In this document: positions 20,621 through 33,124 of the stretch, one piece after another
Position numbering within the stretch: the first letter of the stretch is position 1
Layout of the letters: every line of letters begins with the position of its first letter
Assembly: GCA_016169945.1 (NCBI GenBank)
Contig: JADLSH010000213.1
Coordinates: 806,001 to 870,000, forward strand
Direction: 5' to 3'
From: Trachythela sp. YZ-2020
Taxonomy: Eukaryota; Cnidaria; Anthozoa; Malacalcyonacea; Clavulariidae
Length of the DNA: 64,000 nucleotides
Position numbers and translations under genes: made by a program
Notes under the pieces: model-generated
Database searches by the model: none
The model's input: the letters and a program-made list of their open reading frames with translations, nothing else
Told to the model about the DNA's origin: nothing

Positions 20621-22876
20621 TAGGTAGGTAAGTAGGTAAAACTTTATTTTAACACGTTAGCCACTTCAACTAATTGATTGATTTCAAGTGGGACGTGATT
20701 TAAAACTACAAATATTTACAAATGAATAAAAAAATTATATTACTTATAAGTATAATTATCAATTATTTATTAATCAGGCTGGCATTGGCGTTAGAGATGT
20801 TGCTATTGATTGACCATGCTCATTTTTACAATTCATTATAATTCTGGCACTTCTATTATGAAGCTTCTGTAGTCGATTTGAAAGAGAACTATTAATTGAG
20901 TCCCAGACTTCACAACAATAATCAAAATGAGGTTGGACAAGTGCATAGTAGACAGATTTCAAGGTGTCTTGATCCGTGTATTCTTTAATTCTTTTAAGGC
21001 GCTAATACCGGCAGATATTTTACTCGATATATGATCAATATGATTGTTCCATGCTAAATTTTCGTCCAGTTTAACTCCAAGAGCTTTGTTACTCGAACTC
21101 TTTTATCGGCTCATCTCCAACGAAAACATTGGGTTCTGAACTCAAGTTTTTAATATTATAGGAGAGCCGATCAAAAGGTATTCAGTTTGACAACATTCAG
21201 ACAGAGTTTATTTGCTGAAAGCCACCGGCCCCTTGACATTAAGGAGATCAAGATTCAGGGTCCGCTCCACTTCCTCAATAGATTTACCACTTGGTGTTAT
21301 ATTCGTGTCATCAGCAAATAAACGAGTAGTTGTAAACTGGAGACAATTAGGCAAATCATTAATATATATTAAGAATAGAAGCGGGCCAAGAATCGATCCC
21401 TGCGGTACTCCACACTTTACTGTTCTTGGGTTTGAAAGTTTACTATTTACATAACATACTTGTAGACGGTCAGTAAAGTAGGATTTAAATAGATTAAAGG
21501 CCGTATCAGTAATCCCATACAATTGGAGTTTGGCTAGTAACAATGCATGGTCGACCGTGTCGAAAGCTTTCTTTAAATCCAGAAAGACGACTAGGTTATC
21601 CTTATGTACCACTACCATTTATATACCACTCATTCGTGCAATCTAATAATGTAGACATTGTAGAATGAAAACGCCTAAAACCAAATTGGTGTTCAGACAA
21701 TAAATTGTTTGTTGTTAAATATTCATAAAATTGTTCGTATAATATTCTTTCAAAGACTTTACTGATGATTGGTAATATAGAAATTGGACGATAATTGTCC
21801 AGTAAATTTTTAGGACCTTTTTCATGTAAAGGAGTGACTCTCAATCTTCCAGTCTAACGGAAATTCCCCAGTTTCAATAGAACAATTAAATATCTTGGTT
21901 ATTGAGTTTGTAATAACTGGGGCTGCTAATTTAAGAACCTTAGCCGGTATTTTGTCAACACCAGTTGCTTTAGAGACTACCAATTCATTAAATAATTTAA
22001 AAAATTTCGAATGACTAACAGTTTGAAAAGTGAACGAAGTATTGTCAGCTTTGTTAATGTAATTTTCAAAATTAGAATTACATCCACCAATTGAGCTTGC
22101 TATAGTCAGGCCCGCATTCACGAAATAGTCATTGAAACATTCAGAAATTTTAGTTGGTGATGAAATGGTATCTTGATCTACTTTGATTTCATTAATTGTA
22201 TTATCCTTCCTTCCACGTCCGAGAATATCATTTACAATTTTCCAGGCTTGCTTAGGATTATTTTTCTGATTTCTTATCCTATTTCTATAATATTCTACCT
22301 TATAGGTAGATAGGATTTATACTGCTCCCAATCAACATTAGAGTTTGTTGATATTGCTTGTTTTTTGAAATGGTCTCTATTTATCATCTTAGTTCTGATT
22401 TCTCTCGTCAACCATGGAACATTACCCTTGTTTCTCACTCTTCTGGATATTATTGGTGCATGCTTATCAAGTATGTTCAAAAACAATTTCTTCCACAAAT
22501 TCCATTTATCGTCAACATTAGATAAGGTATCAATTGTGTACCATGGCTGGAGATCATCTTGAAATGCAGTGCTATCAAAATGCTTAAAATTACGAAAAGA
22601 AGTTTCTTTAGTTGTATTTGTTTTAGTGGTAACATTAGTTTTTCTGACCACATAAATCAAGCTGTGATCACTTGCCCCTGTATGAATCACGTCAGAGAAC
22701 ACAATTTTCTCTGGTGCAGAAGTAATACATATATCAAGCAAACTGGCTGAAAATTCTGTAATTCGAGTTGTTTTATTAATGACTTGAGTCAGTTGATACA
22801 ATTCCATCATTGAAGCTAACTTTTTAGCTGCGAAATTTGAAGTATCAAGAAGATTAAAATTTAAGTCTCCCAATAA
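20621..22876 (-). mobile_element. LINE-A 3' part, unit 2 copy
   Basis: Reverse transcriptase core 21208-21618 is open and includes FLDLKKAFDTVDH, GVPQGSILGPLLF and LFADD. The downstream part (20774-21205) is interrupted by several shortened homopolymers. A two-base loss near 21842 (CTCTCAATC against CTCTCGCAATC) separates two linker frames. The endonuclease C-terminal half (22295-22876) is open and reads without interruption into the adjoining minisatellite, giving a 368-codon hybrid frame ending at 23401. Confidence 0.92.
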
Positions 22877-23383
22877 GCAGGGTGGAGCAGGGTGGAGCAG
22901 GGTGGAGCAGGGTGGAGCAGGGTGGAGCAGGGTGGAGCAGGGTGGAGCAGGGTGGAGCAGGGTGGAGCAGGGTGGAGCAGGGTGGAGCAGGGTGGAGCAG
23001 GGTGGAGCAGGGTGGAGCAGGGTGGAGCAGGGTGGAGCAGGGTGGAGCAGGTGGAGCAGGGTGGAGCAGGGTGGAGCAGGGTGGAGCAGGGTGGAGCAGG
23101 GTGGAGCAGGTGGAGCAGGGTGGAGCAGGTTGGTGCAGGGTGGAGCAGGGTGGAGCATGGTGGCGCAGGGTGGAGCAGGGTGGAGCAGGGTGGAGCAGGG
23201 TGGAGCAGGGTGGAGCAGGGTGGAGCAGGGTGGAGCAGGGTGGAGCAGGGTGGAGCAGGGTGGAGCAGGGTGGAGCAGGGTGGAGCAGGGTGGAGCAGGG
23301 TGGAGCAGGGTGGAGCAGGGTGGAGCAGGGTGGAGCAGGGTGGAGCAGGGTGGAGCAGGGTGGAGCAGGGTGGAGCAGGGTGG
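22877..23383 (+). repeat. (GGTGGAGCAG)n minisatellite, unit 3
   Basis: About 50 copies. A cluster of variants (GGTTGGTGCAG, GGTGGAGCATG, GGTGGCGCAG) lies at 23125-23170; elsewhere the units are uniform. Confidence 0.97.
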
Positions 23384-24551
23384 AAGAGCAAGAAGGAGCA
23401 CACCATTAAATATTTAAACATCATTAGCACATGGTACATTAACATAATGTAGGGAATAGCAGCATCATTAACATACAGGGGGAGCAAGGGGAGCACATCA
23501 TTAAAAATTCAAACATCATTAGCATATGGGACATTAACATAATGTCGGGTGGAGCAGCATAATTAACATAATATAGGGAGGGAAAATGAACATTATCATA
23601 ATTATGAGAGTGTGTAACATCATTAACATTCATTAATTATGTATTGACGTCATAATGATATGCAAGGCGAGTTTGGGCAAAACAGTCATTATGTTGAGTT
23701 CAGCGTTTTCCGTTTTTCCCAAACCTGATAATTCCATAAACATAATTTATAATTTAGTCCAATCTATCGAATGCTTATATTAGAAATATACCTCTTCTAC
23801 AAAGTTTTGAAGCGTTTATTTAGAAAAGTCTATACAAGCGAGATTTACAAACATTGTCGTTTTGGCGAAACATAAATATTTTGATGTTTTGTTGCTAATG
23901 TAAACTATAGACACAATACCTTAACTCATTAAAGGATTAAGTCAAAAGGCTTGTTGGGCGAAACAATCATTAAGCTGAACCATCCCAATAGCTAGACGTC
24001 CCTATATATTTTGCCAAGCGTTGTGTTCCAAACACATTCCGTTTCGACAACGAGTAAATAATTATATTCTCGTATCTAATATCACTTTATACGAAACGGC
24101 TTAGACAACTATATATAGCGACGCTTAACCTAGTAAAATATTATTGCCTTATGGCTATGCGAAGTAACAACAAGCAGAAATATAGCTTTCTTAAACGAGA
24201 AGATATTAAAGTTTCATCGGCATAGCTAAGGTCTTATAGAGAAATACAAATATATGTTTGCCAAGCGAATGTATAAACATAGTTCTTAAAGGGATTTAAA
24301 CCTTACAAAGCTTCAAGCGTTTTAGATGTAGCAGAGGATGAAAAGAAGTGATTTTTAAGCGAGATTTACGAGTATATACAAACATTGTAGGTAAACACAA
24401 TTCTATGCGTAGGTTTGTAAGTCATTTGTAAATTGTTAACGGCGATTTGAATAAATTGAGAATATATCATTATAGGACGGGAAAATATATATACAATGTA
24501 CACACAGCACACACACAGAATTCATTTTAAAACACATTTATTGCTTAAAAT

Positions 24552-25482
24552 TTATTTTACAGTGTTAGTAAGGTCTGCTCCTAAGAGCATATCGTTTAGG
24601 TATCTTAAGTTTAAAGAGTTCTCATATTCTTGTCTGTCTTCGGTGATAATCTTGCATATCCCCAGCTTTCATAGTAATATATTTTGGTCTCTCGTGAAGC
24701 AGTCTTTGTTCGTAACCTTCTCGTTGCTCTGGAGTCATCATTGCTAAATCTTTAGGTCTCCAATCTGCCGAGTCTACCCAATTGTGGAAAAGGTTGTGTT
24801 TGAGTTTGGGTCGTTCTCCTTGGGTGTGAGAAAGCCAGGTTTAGGAGTAGCAGATAAATTCTCGCACTCTGCCAGGATGAACTTGTCTTGCAAGCATAGA
24901 GATTTGTTGCCTATCTCTTGGTGATTTAAAAAGCACGATATATATAATGGGCGTAGAGACTAATATTCCTCATCTCTTTTCCCTGATGAAATACATTTTG
25001 GACAATGTAGACGACGGACAAATTTCTGTGATGGCTCCCTTTGTGAAATGATCAGCTATACGTTTGTCCTTGCCCGATTGTGCCATAAGATCATCTAGTA
25101 CGATCAAATTGCGTTGAGACACAGCTAGGTAATCTGCTTTGTCGATATCTTCAGGTATTCCTTCATTGAATTCGATTCCAGGCATTGTTCTCATCATATC
25201 AAAATAGGATGGCTGCCATTGACCATAACACCAGATGATACGCTGAGGAGGTGGACTTATGATTTTCTGGGAATTCTCGAATAGAGTTTTCACCCTGTAA
25301 GTCTTGCCACTTTGTGTACATCCTGCTACGATACAAGTAAAGGGGTGTTGCAGAACTGTAGATCCATCAACTAATATGCGAGCATCCTCTGTTGGTTTTT
25401 GACGATGGACCGCCCTTCGATGTCGATGTAGATTGAACGACTTAGAGAAATATTTTCCACAGATATGACACAGATGAGACAT
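24552..25482 (-). pseudogene. C2H2 zinc finger + packaging ATPase, unit 3 copy
   Basis: Open from the ATG at 25480-25482 for 170 codons to 24970, covering the zinc finger, Walker A and Walker B. The run in GGCTCCCTTTGTG near 25035 is one base shorter than in units 4 and 5. Translation therefore leaves the family frame after FTKG and stops at REKR. The C-terminal third follows in other frames, also interrupted near 24645 by a shortened G run. Confidence 0.78.
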
Positions 25483-25604
25483 GTTTACTCTACGAAGGAC
25501 TGATCTATAGATAATGAATTCCTACTTAAACTTTTATGACTTATAAACATATCTCCGAACCGAGCCGAATATATATCTCCTGGCCTAGTATATATACCTC
25601 CGAG

Positions 25605-26818
25605 CCGAGAGAGCTTAGCTCCAAATCGATAGCTCCATATCGAGCGAGCTTAGCTCCAAATCGAGCAAGCTTAGTTCCATATCGAGCAAGCTTAGCTCAT
25701 ATCGAGCGAGTTTAGCTCCAAATCGAGCGAGCTTAGCTCCAAATCGAGCGAGCTTAGTTCCATATCGAGCGAGCTTAGCTCATATCGAGCGAGTTTAGCT
25801 CCAAATCGAGCGAGCTTAGCTCCATATCGAGCGAGCTTAAGATGCACGAGCCAAGCTCTAAGATGCACGGATAGGATCCGAGCCGACCTCTAAGATGTAA
25901 GGATAGGCCCGAGCAGAGCTCTAAGATGTAAGGATAGGCCCGAGCCGAGCTCTAAGATGTAAGGATAGGCCCGAGCCGAGCTCTAAGATGTAAGGATAGG
26001 CCCGAGCAGAGCTCTAAGATGTAAGGATAGGCCCGAGTCGAGCTCTAAGATGTAAGGATAGGCCCGAGCAGAGCTCTAAGATGTAAGGATAGGCCCGAGC
26101 CGAGCTCTAAGATGTAAGGATAGGCCCGAGCAGAGCTCTAAGATGTAAGGATAGGCCCGAGCAGAGCTCTAAGATGTAAGGATAGGCCCGAGTCGAGCTC
26201 TAAGATGTAAGGATAGGCCCGAGCAGAGCTCTAAGATGTAAGGATAGGCCCGAGCCGAGCTCTAAGATGTAAGGATAGGCCCGAGTCGAGCTCTAAGATG
26301 TAAGGATAGGCCCGAGCAGAGCTCTAAGATGTAAGGATAGGCCCGAGCCGAGCTCTAAGATGTAAGGATAGGCCCGAGCAGAGCTCTAAGATGTAAGGAT
26401 AGGCCCGAGCAGAGCTCTAAGATGTAAGGATAGGCCCGAGTCGAGCTCTAAGATGTAAGGATAGGCCCGAGCAGAGCTCTAAGATGTAAGGATAGGCCCG
26501 AGCCGAGCTCTAAGATGTAAGGATAGGCCCGAGCCGAGCTCTAAGATGTAAGGATAGGCCCGAGTCGAGCTCTAAGATGTAAGGATAGGCCCGAGCAGAG
26601 CTCTAAGATGTAAGGATAGGCCCGAGCAGAGCTCTAAGATGTAAGGATAGGCCCGAGCAGAGCTCTAAGATGTAAGGATAGGCCCGAGCAGAGCTCTAAG
26701 ATGTAAGGATAGGCCCGAGCAGAGCTCTAAGATGTAAGGATAGGCCCGAGCCGAGCTCTAAGATGTAAGGATAGGCCCGAGCCGAGCTCTAAGATGTAAG
26801 GATAGGCCCGAGACGAGC
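25605..26818 (+). repeat. Satellite block, unit 3
   Basis: 21-bp part about 25605-25840; 31-bp part about 25853-26818. The type order is A C C A T A C A A T A C T A C A A T A C C T A A A A A C C, ending in ACG. It differs from unit 1 only at position 25 (C to A). Confidence 0.95.
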
Positions 26819-26841
26819 TTAGTGTATATCTCCGAGCGGAG

Positions 26842-29107
26842 CCTAGGTAGGTAAGTAGGTAAAACTTTATTTTAACACGTTAGCCACTTCAACTAATTGA
26901 TTGATTTCCAAGTGGGACGTGATTTAAAACTACAAATATTTACAAATGAATAAAAAAATTATATTACTTATAAGTATAATTATCAATTATTTATTAATCA
27001 GGCTGGCATTGGCGTTAGAGATGTTGCTATTGATTGACCATGCTCATTTTACAATTCATTATAATTCTGGCACTTCTATTATGAAGCTTCTGTAGTCGAT
27101 TTGAAAGAGAACTATTAATTGAGTCCCAGACTTCACAACAATAATCAAAATGAGGTTGGACAAGTGCATAGTAGACAGATTTCAAGGTGTCTTGATCCGT
27201 GTATTCTTTAATTCTTTTTAAGGCGCTAATACCGGCAGATATTTTACTCGATATATGATCAATATGATTGTTCCATGCTAAATTTTCGTCCAGTTGAACT
27301 CCAAGAGCTTTTGTTTTTCTCGAAATATTTTATCGGCTCATGTCCAACGAAAACATTGGATTCTGAACTCAAGTTTTTAATATTATAGGGAGAGCCGATC
27401 AAAAGGTATTCAGTTTTGACAACATTCAGACAGAGTTTATTTGCTGAAAGCCACCGGCCCCTTGACATTAAGGAGATCAAGATTCAGGGTCCGCTCCACT
27501 TCCTCAATAGATTTACCACTTGGTGTTATATTCGTGTCATCAGCAAATAAACGAGTAGTTGTAAACTGGAGACAATTAGGCAAATCATTAATATATATTA
27601 AGAATAGAAGCGGGCCAAGAATCGATCCCTGCGGTACTCCACACTTTACTGTTCTTGGGTTTGAAAGTTTACTATTTACATAACATACTTGTAGACGGTC
27701 AGTAAAGTAGGATTTAAATAGATTAAAGGCCGTATCAGTAATCCCATACAATTGGAGTTTGGCTAGTAACAATGCATGGTCGACTGTGTCGAAAGCTTTC
27801 TTTAAATCCAGAAAGACGACTAGGTTATCCTTATGTACCACTACCATTTATATACCACTCATTCGTGCAATCTAATAATGTAGACATTGTAGAATGAAAA
27901 CGCCTAAAACCAAATTGGTGTTCAGACAATAAATTGTTTGTTGTTAAATATTCATAAAATTGTTCGTATAATATTCTTTCAAAGACTTTACTGATGATTG
28001 GTAATATAGAAATTGGACGATAATTGTCCAGTAAATTTTTAGGACCTTTTTCATGTAAAGGAGTGACTCTCGCAATCTTCCAGTCTAACGGAAATTCCCC
28101 AGTTTCAATAGAACAATTAAATATCTTGGTTATTGAGTTTGTAATAACTGGGGCTGCTAATTTAAGAACCTTAGCCGGTATTTTGTCAACACCAGTTGCT
28201 TTAGAGACTACCAATTCATTAAATAATTTAAAAAATTTCGAATGACTAACAGTTTGAAAAGTGAACGAAGTATTGTCAGCTTTGTTAATGTAATTTTCAA
28301 AATTAGAATTACATCCACCAATTGAGCTTGCTATAGTCAGGCCCGCATTCACGAAATAGTCATTGAAACATTCAGAAATTTTAGTTGGTGATGAAATGGT
28401 ATCTTGATCTACTTTGATTTCATTAATTGTATTATCCTTCCTTCCACGTCCGAGAATATCATTTACAATTTTCCAGGCTTGCTTAGGATTATTTTTCTGA
28501 TTTCTTATCCTATTTCTATAATATTCTACCTTATAGGTAGATAGGATTTATACTGCTCCCAATCAACATTAGAGTTTGTTGATATTGCTTGTTTTTTGAA
28601 ATGGTCTCTATTTATCATCTTAGTTCTGATTTCTCTCGTCAACCATGGAACATTACCCTTGTTTCTCACTCTTCTGGATATTATTGGTGCATGCTTATCA
28701 AGTATGTTCAAAAACAATTTCTTCCACAAATTCCATTTATCGTCAACATTAGATAAGGTATCAATTGTGTACCATGGCTGGAGATCATCTTGAAATGCAG
28801 TGCTATCAAAATGCTTAAAATTACGAAAAGAAGTTTCTTTAGTTGTATTTGTTTTAGTGGTAACATTAGTTTTTCTGACCACATAAATCAAGCTGTGATC
28901 ACTTGCCCCTGTATGAATCACGTCAGAGAACACAATTTTCTCTGGTGCAGAAGTAATACATATATCAAGCAAACTGGCTGAAAATTCTGTAATTCGAGTT
29001 GTTTTATTAATGACTTGAGTCAGTTGATACAATTCCATCATTGAAGCTAACTTTTTAGCTGCGAAATTTGAAGTATCAAGAAGATTAAAATTTAAGTCTC
29101 CCAATAA
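26842..29107 (-). mobile_element. LINE-A 3' part, unit 3 copy
   Basis: Reverse transcriptase 27437-27847, linker 27831-28352 and endonuclease half 28526-29107 are open, with the same inter-frame breaks as other units. The hybrid frame continues into the unit 4 minisatellite to 29686 (386 codons). At 27290-27350 the codons following the FADD core differ by several clustered changes and length changes, replacing the sequence upstream of the KALGVKLDENL region. Confidence 0.92.
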
Positions 29108-29669
29108 GCAGGGTGGAGCAGGGTGGAGCAGGGTGGAGCAGGGTGGAGCAGGGTGGAGCAGGGTGGAGCAGGGTGGAGCAGGGTGGAGCAGGGTGGAGCA
29201 GGGTGGAGCAGGGTGGAGCAGGGTGGAGCAGGGTGGAGCAGGGTGGAGCAGGGTGGAGCAGGGTGGAGCAGGGTGGAGCAGGGTGGAGCAGGGTGGAGCA
29301 GGGTGGAGCAGGGTGGAGCAGGGTGGAGCAGGTGGAGCAGGGTGGAGCAGGGTGGAGCAGGGTGGAGCAGGGTGTAGGAGGGTGGAGCAGGGTGGATCAG
29401 GGGAGAGCAGGGTGGAGCAGGGTGGAGCAGGGTGGAGCAGGTGGAGCAGGGTGGAGCAGGGTGGAGCAGGGTGGAGCAGGGTGGAGCAGGGTGGAGCAGG
29501 GTGGAGCAGGGTGGAGCAGGGTGGAGCAGGGTGGAGCAGGGTGGAGCAGGAGCAGGTGGAGCAGGGTGGAGCAGGTGGAGCAGGGTGGAGCAGGGTGGAG
29601 CAGGGTGGAGCAGGGTGGAGCAGGGTGGAGCAGGGTGGAGCAGGGTGGAGCAGGGTGGAGCAGGGTGGA
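29108..29669 (+). repeat. (GGTGGAGCAG)n minisatellite, unit 4
   Basis: About 56 copies. Variants GGTGTAGGAG, GGTGGATCAG and GGGAGAGCAG cluster at 29370-29410. A shortened doublet GGAGCAGGAGCAGG lies near 29545, as also seen in unit 2. Confidence 0.97.
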
Positions 29670-30832
29670 AGAGCAAGAAGGAGCACACCATTAAATATTT
29701 AAACATCATTAGCACATGGTACATTAACATAATGTAGGGAATAGCAGCATCATTAACATACAGGGGAGCAAGGAGCACATCATTAAAAATTCAAACATCA
29801 TTAGCATATGGGACATTAACATAATGTCGGGTGGAGCAGCATAATTAACATAATATAGGGAGGGAAAATGAACATTATCATAATTATGAGAGTGTGTAAC
29901 ATCATTAACATTCATTAATTATGTATTGACGTCATAATGATATGCAAGGCGAGTTTGGGCAAAACAGTCATTATGTTGAGTTCAGCGTTTTCCGTTTTTC
30001 CCAAACCTGATAATTCCATAAACATAATTTATAATTTAGTCCAATCTATCGAATGCTTATATTAGAAATATACCTCTTCTACAAAGTTTTGAAGCGTTTA
30101 TTTAGAAAAGTCTATACAAGCGAGATTTACAAACATTGTCGTTTTGGCGAAACATAAATATTTTGATGTTTTGTTGCTAATGTAAACTATAGACACAATA
30201 CCTTAACTCATTAAAGGATTAAGTCAAAAGGCTTGTTGGGCGAAACAATCATTAAGCTGAACCATCCCAATAGCTAGACGTCCCTATATATTTTGCCAAG
30301 CGTTGTGTTCCAAACACATTCCGTTTCGACAACGAGTAAATAATTATATTCTCGTATCTAATATCACTTTATACGAAACGGCTTAGACAACTATATATAG
30401 CGACGCTTAACCTAGTAAAATATTATTGCCTTATGGCTATGCGAAGTAACAACAAGCAGAAATATAGCTTTCTTAAACGAGAAGATATTAAAGTTTCATC
30501 GGCATAGCTAAGGTCTTATAGAGAAATACAAATATATGTTTGCCAAGCGAATGTATAAACATAGTTCTTAAAGGATTTAAACCTTACAAAGCTTCAAGCG
30601 TTTTAGATGTAGCAGAGGATGAAAAGAAGTGATTTTTAAGCGAGATTTACGAGTATATACAAACATTGTAGGTAAACACAATTCTATGCGTAGGTTTGTA
30701 AGTCATTTGTAAATTGTTAACGGCGATTTGAATAAATTGAGAATATATCATTATAGGACGGGAAAATATATATACAATGTACACACAGCACACACACAGA
30801 ATTCATTTTAAAACACATTTATTGCTTAAAAT

Positions 30833-31765
30833 TTATTTTACAGTGTTAGTAAGGTCTGCTCCTAAGAGCATATCGTTTAGGTATCTTAAGTTTAAAGAGT
30901 TCTCATATTCTTGTCTGTCTTCGGGTGATAATCTTGCATATCCCCAGCTTTCATAGTAATATATTTTGGTCTCTCGTGAAGCAGTCTTTGTTCGTAACCT
31001 TCTCGTTGCTCTGGAGTCATCATTGCTAAATCTTTAGGTCTCCAATCTGCCGAGTCTACCCAATTGTGGAAAAGGTTGTGTTTGAGTTTGGGTCGTTCTC
31101 CTTGGGTGTGAGAAAGCCAGGTTTAGGAGTAGCAGATAAATTCTCGCACTCTGCCAGGATGAACTTGTCTTGCAAGCATAGAGATTTGTTGCCTATCTCT
31201 TGGTGATTTAAAAAGCACGATATATATAATGGGCGTAGAGACTAATATTCCTCATCTCTTTTCCCTGATGAAATACATTTTGGACAATGTAGACGACGGA
31301 CAAATTTCTGTGATGGCTCCCTTTTGTGAAATGATCAGCTATACGTTTGTCCTTGCCCGATTGTGCCATAAGATCATCTAGTACGATCAAATTGCGTTGA
31401 GACACAGCTAGGTAATCTGCTTTGTCGATATCTTCAGGTATTCCTTCATTGAATTCGATTCCAGGCATTGTTCTCATCATATCAAAATAGGATGGCTGCC
31501 ATTGACCATAACACCAGATGATACGCTGAGGAGGTGGACTTATGATTTTCTGGGAATTCTCGAATAGAGTTTTCACCCTGTAAGTCTTGCCACTTTGTGT
31601 ACATCCTGCTACGATACAAGTAAAGGGGTGTTGCAGAACTGTAGATCCATCAACTAATATGCGAGCATCCTCTGTTGGTTTTTGACGATGGACCGCCCTT
31701 CGATGTCGATGTAGATTGAACGACTTAGAGAAATATTTTCCACAGATATGACACAGATGAGACAT
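30833..31765 (-). pseudogene. C2H2 zinc finger + A32/FtsK-HerA-like packaging ATPase, unit 4 copy (best preserved with unit 5)
   Basis: Open for 185 codons from the ATG at 31763-31765 to 31208. Residues 5-26 form a C2H2 finger (C5, C8, H21, H26). Walker A is AGCTQSGKT at 53-61 and Walker B is LIVLDDLM at 126-133. The order fits packaging ATPases of Polinton/adintovirus-type elements, where an ATPase of 250-320 residues drives DNA into the capsid; the fused finger might bind DNA. All six units share a break in the TATATATAT run near 31222. Beyond it the family's C-terminal region continues in another frame with QQISMLARQVHPGRVREF. No unit is fully open. Minus-strand orientation points away from the array's satellite and toward the left TIR. 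The specific viral group is inferred from motifs alone. Confidence 0.8.
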
Positions 31766-31884
31766 GTTTACTCTACGAAGGACTGATCTATAGATAATGA
31801 ATTCTACTTAAACTTTTATGACTTATAAACATATCTCCGAACCGAGCCGAATATATATCTCCTGGCCTAGTATATATACCTCCG

Positions 31885-33102
31885 AGCCGAGAGAGCTTAG
31901 CTCCAAATCGATAGCTCCATATCGAGCGAGCTTAGCTCCAAATCGAGCAAGCTTAGTTCCATATCGAGCAAGCTTAGCTCATATCGAGCGAGTTTAGCTC
32001 CAAATCGAGCGAGCTTAGCTCCAAATCGAGCGAGCTTAGTTCCATATCGAGCGAGCTTAGCTCATATCGAGCGAGTTTAGCTCCAAATCGAGCGAGCTTA
32101 GCTCCATATCGAGCGAGCTTAAGATGCACGAGCCAAGCTCTAAGATGCACGGATAGGATCCGAGCCGACCTCTAAGATGTAAGGATAGGCCCGAGCAGAG
32201 CTCTAAGATGTAAGGATAGGCCCGAGCCGAGCTCTAAGATGTAAGGATAGGCCCGAGCCGAGCTCTAAGATGTAAGGATAGGCCCGAGCAGAGCTCTAAG
32301 ATGTAAGGATAGGCCCGAGTCGAGCTCTAAGATGTAAGGATAGGCCCGAGCAGAGCTCTAAGATGTAAGGATAGGCCCGAGCCGAGCTCTAAGATGTAAG
32401 GATAGGCCCGAGCAGAGCTCTAAGATGTAAGGATAGGCCCGAGCAGAGCTCTAAGATGTAAGGATAGGTCAGATTCGAGCTCTAATATGTAAGGATAGGT
32501 CCGAGCGGAGCTCTAAGATGTAAGGATAGGCCCGAGCCGAGCTCTAAGATGTAAGGATAGGCCCGAGTCGAGCTCTAAGATGTAAGGATAGGCCCGAGCA
32601 GAGCTCTAAGATGTAAGGATAGGCCTGAGCCGAGCTCTAAGATGTAAGGATAGGCCCGAGCAGAGCTCTAAGATGTAAGGATAGGCCCGAGCAGAGCTCT
32701 AAGTTGTAAGGATAGGCCTGAGTCGAGCTCTAAGATGTAAGGATAGGCCCGAGCAGAGCTCTAAGATGTAAGGATAGGCCCGAGCCGAGCTCTAAGATGT
32801 AAGGATAGGCCCGAGCCGAGCTCTAAGATGTAAGGATAGGCCCGAGTCGAGCTCTAAGATGTAAGGATAGGCCCGAGCAGAGCTCTAAGATGTAAGGATA
32901 GGCCCGAGCAGAGCTCTAAGATGTAAGGATAGGCCCCAGCCAAGCTCTAAGATGTAAGGATAGGCCCTAGCCGAGCTCTAAGATGTAAGGATAGGCCCGA
33001 GCAGAGCTCTAAGATGTAAGGATAGGCCCGAGCCGAGCTCTAAGATGTAAGGATAGGCCCGAGCCGAGCTCTAAGATGTAAGGATAGGCCAGAGACGAGC
33101 TT
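31885..33102 (+). repeat. Satellite block, unit 4
   Basis: 21-bp part about 31885-32120; 31-bp part about 32133-33102. The first nine types match units 1 to 3 (A C C A T A C A A). Then come point-mutated copies: AGATTCG and GAGCGG near 32470-32510, and CCCAGCCAAG and CCCTAGCCG near 32935-32970. Elsewhere the order still parallels unit 1. Confidence 0.93.
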
Positions 33103-33124
33103 AGTGTATATCTCCGAGCGGAGC

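Larger units (their letters stand above)
16622..22876. repeat. Tandem array, unit 2
   Basis: Order: minisatellite 16622-17170, TIR body 17171-18305, ATPase relic 18332-19261, satellite block 19384-20600, LINE-A part 20621-22876. The TIR body at 17300-17400 differs from the other five units: it reads TAGGGGGGAGCAGCATC and GAGTGTGCAAC, variants found in the right TIR of the composite. This suggests that this unit kept, or received by conversion, the older sequence. Confidence 0.95.
22877..29107. repeat. Tandem array, unit 3
   Basis: Order: minisatellite 22877-23383, TIR body 23384-24524, ATPase relic 24552-25482, satellite block 25605-26818, LINE-A part 26842-29107. At 6231 bp it is the shortest inner unit. 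A cluster of substitutions lies at 27290-27350 within the LINE. Confidence 0.95.
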
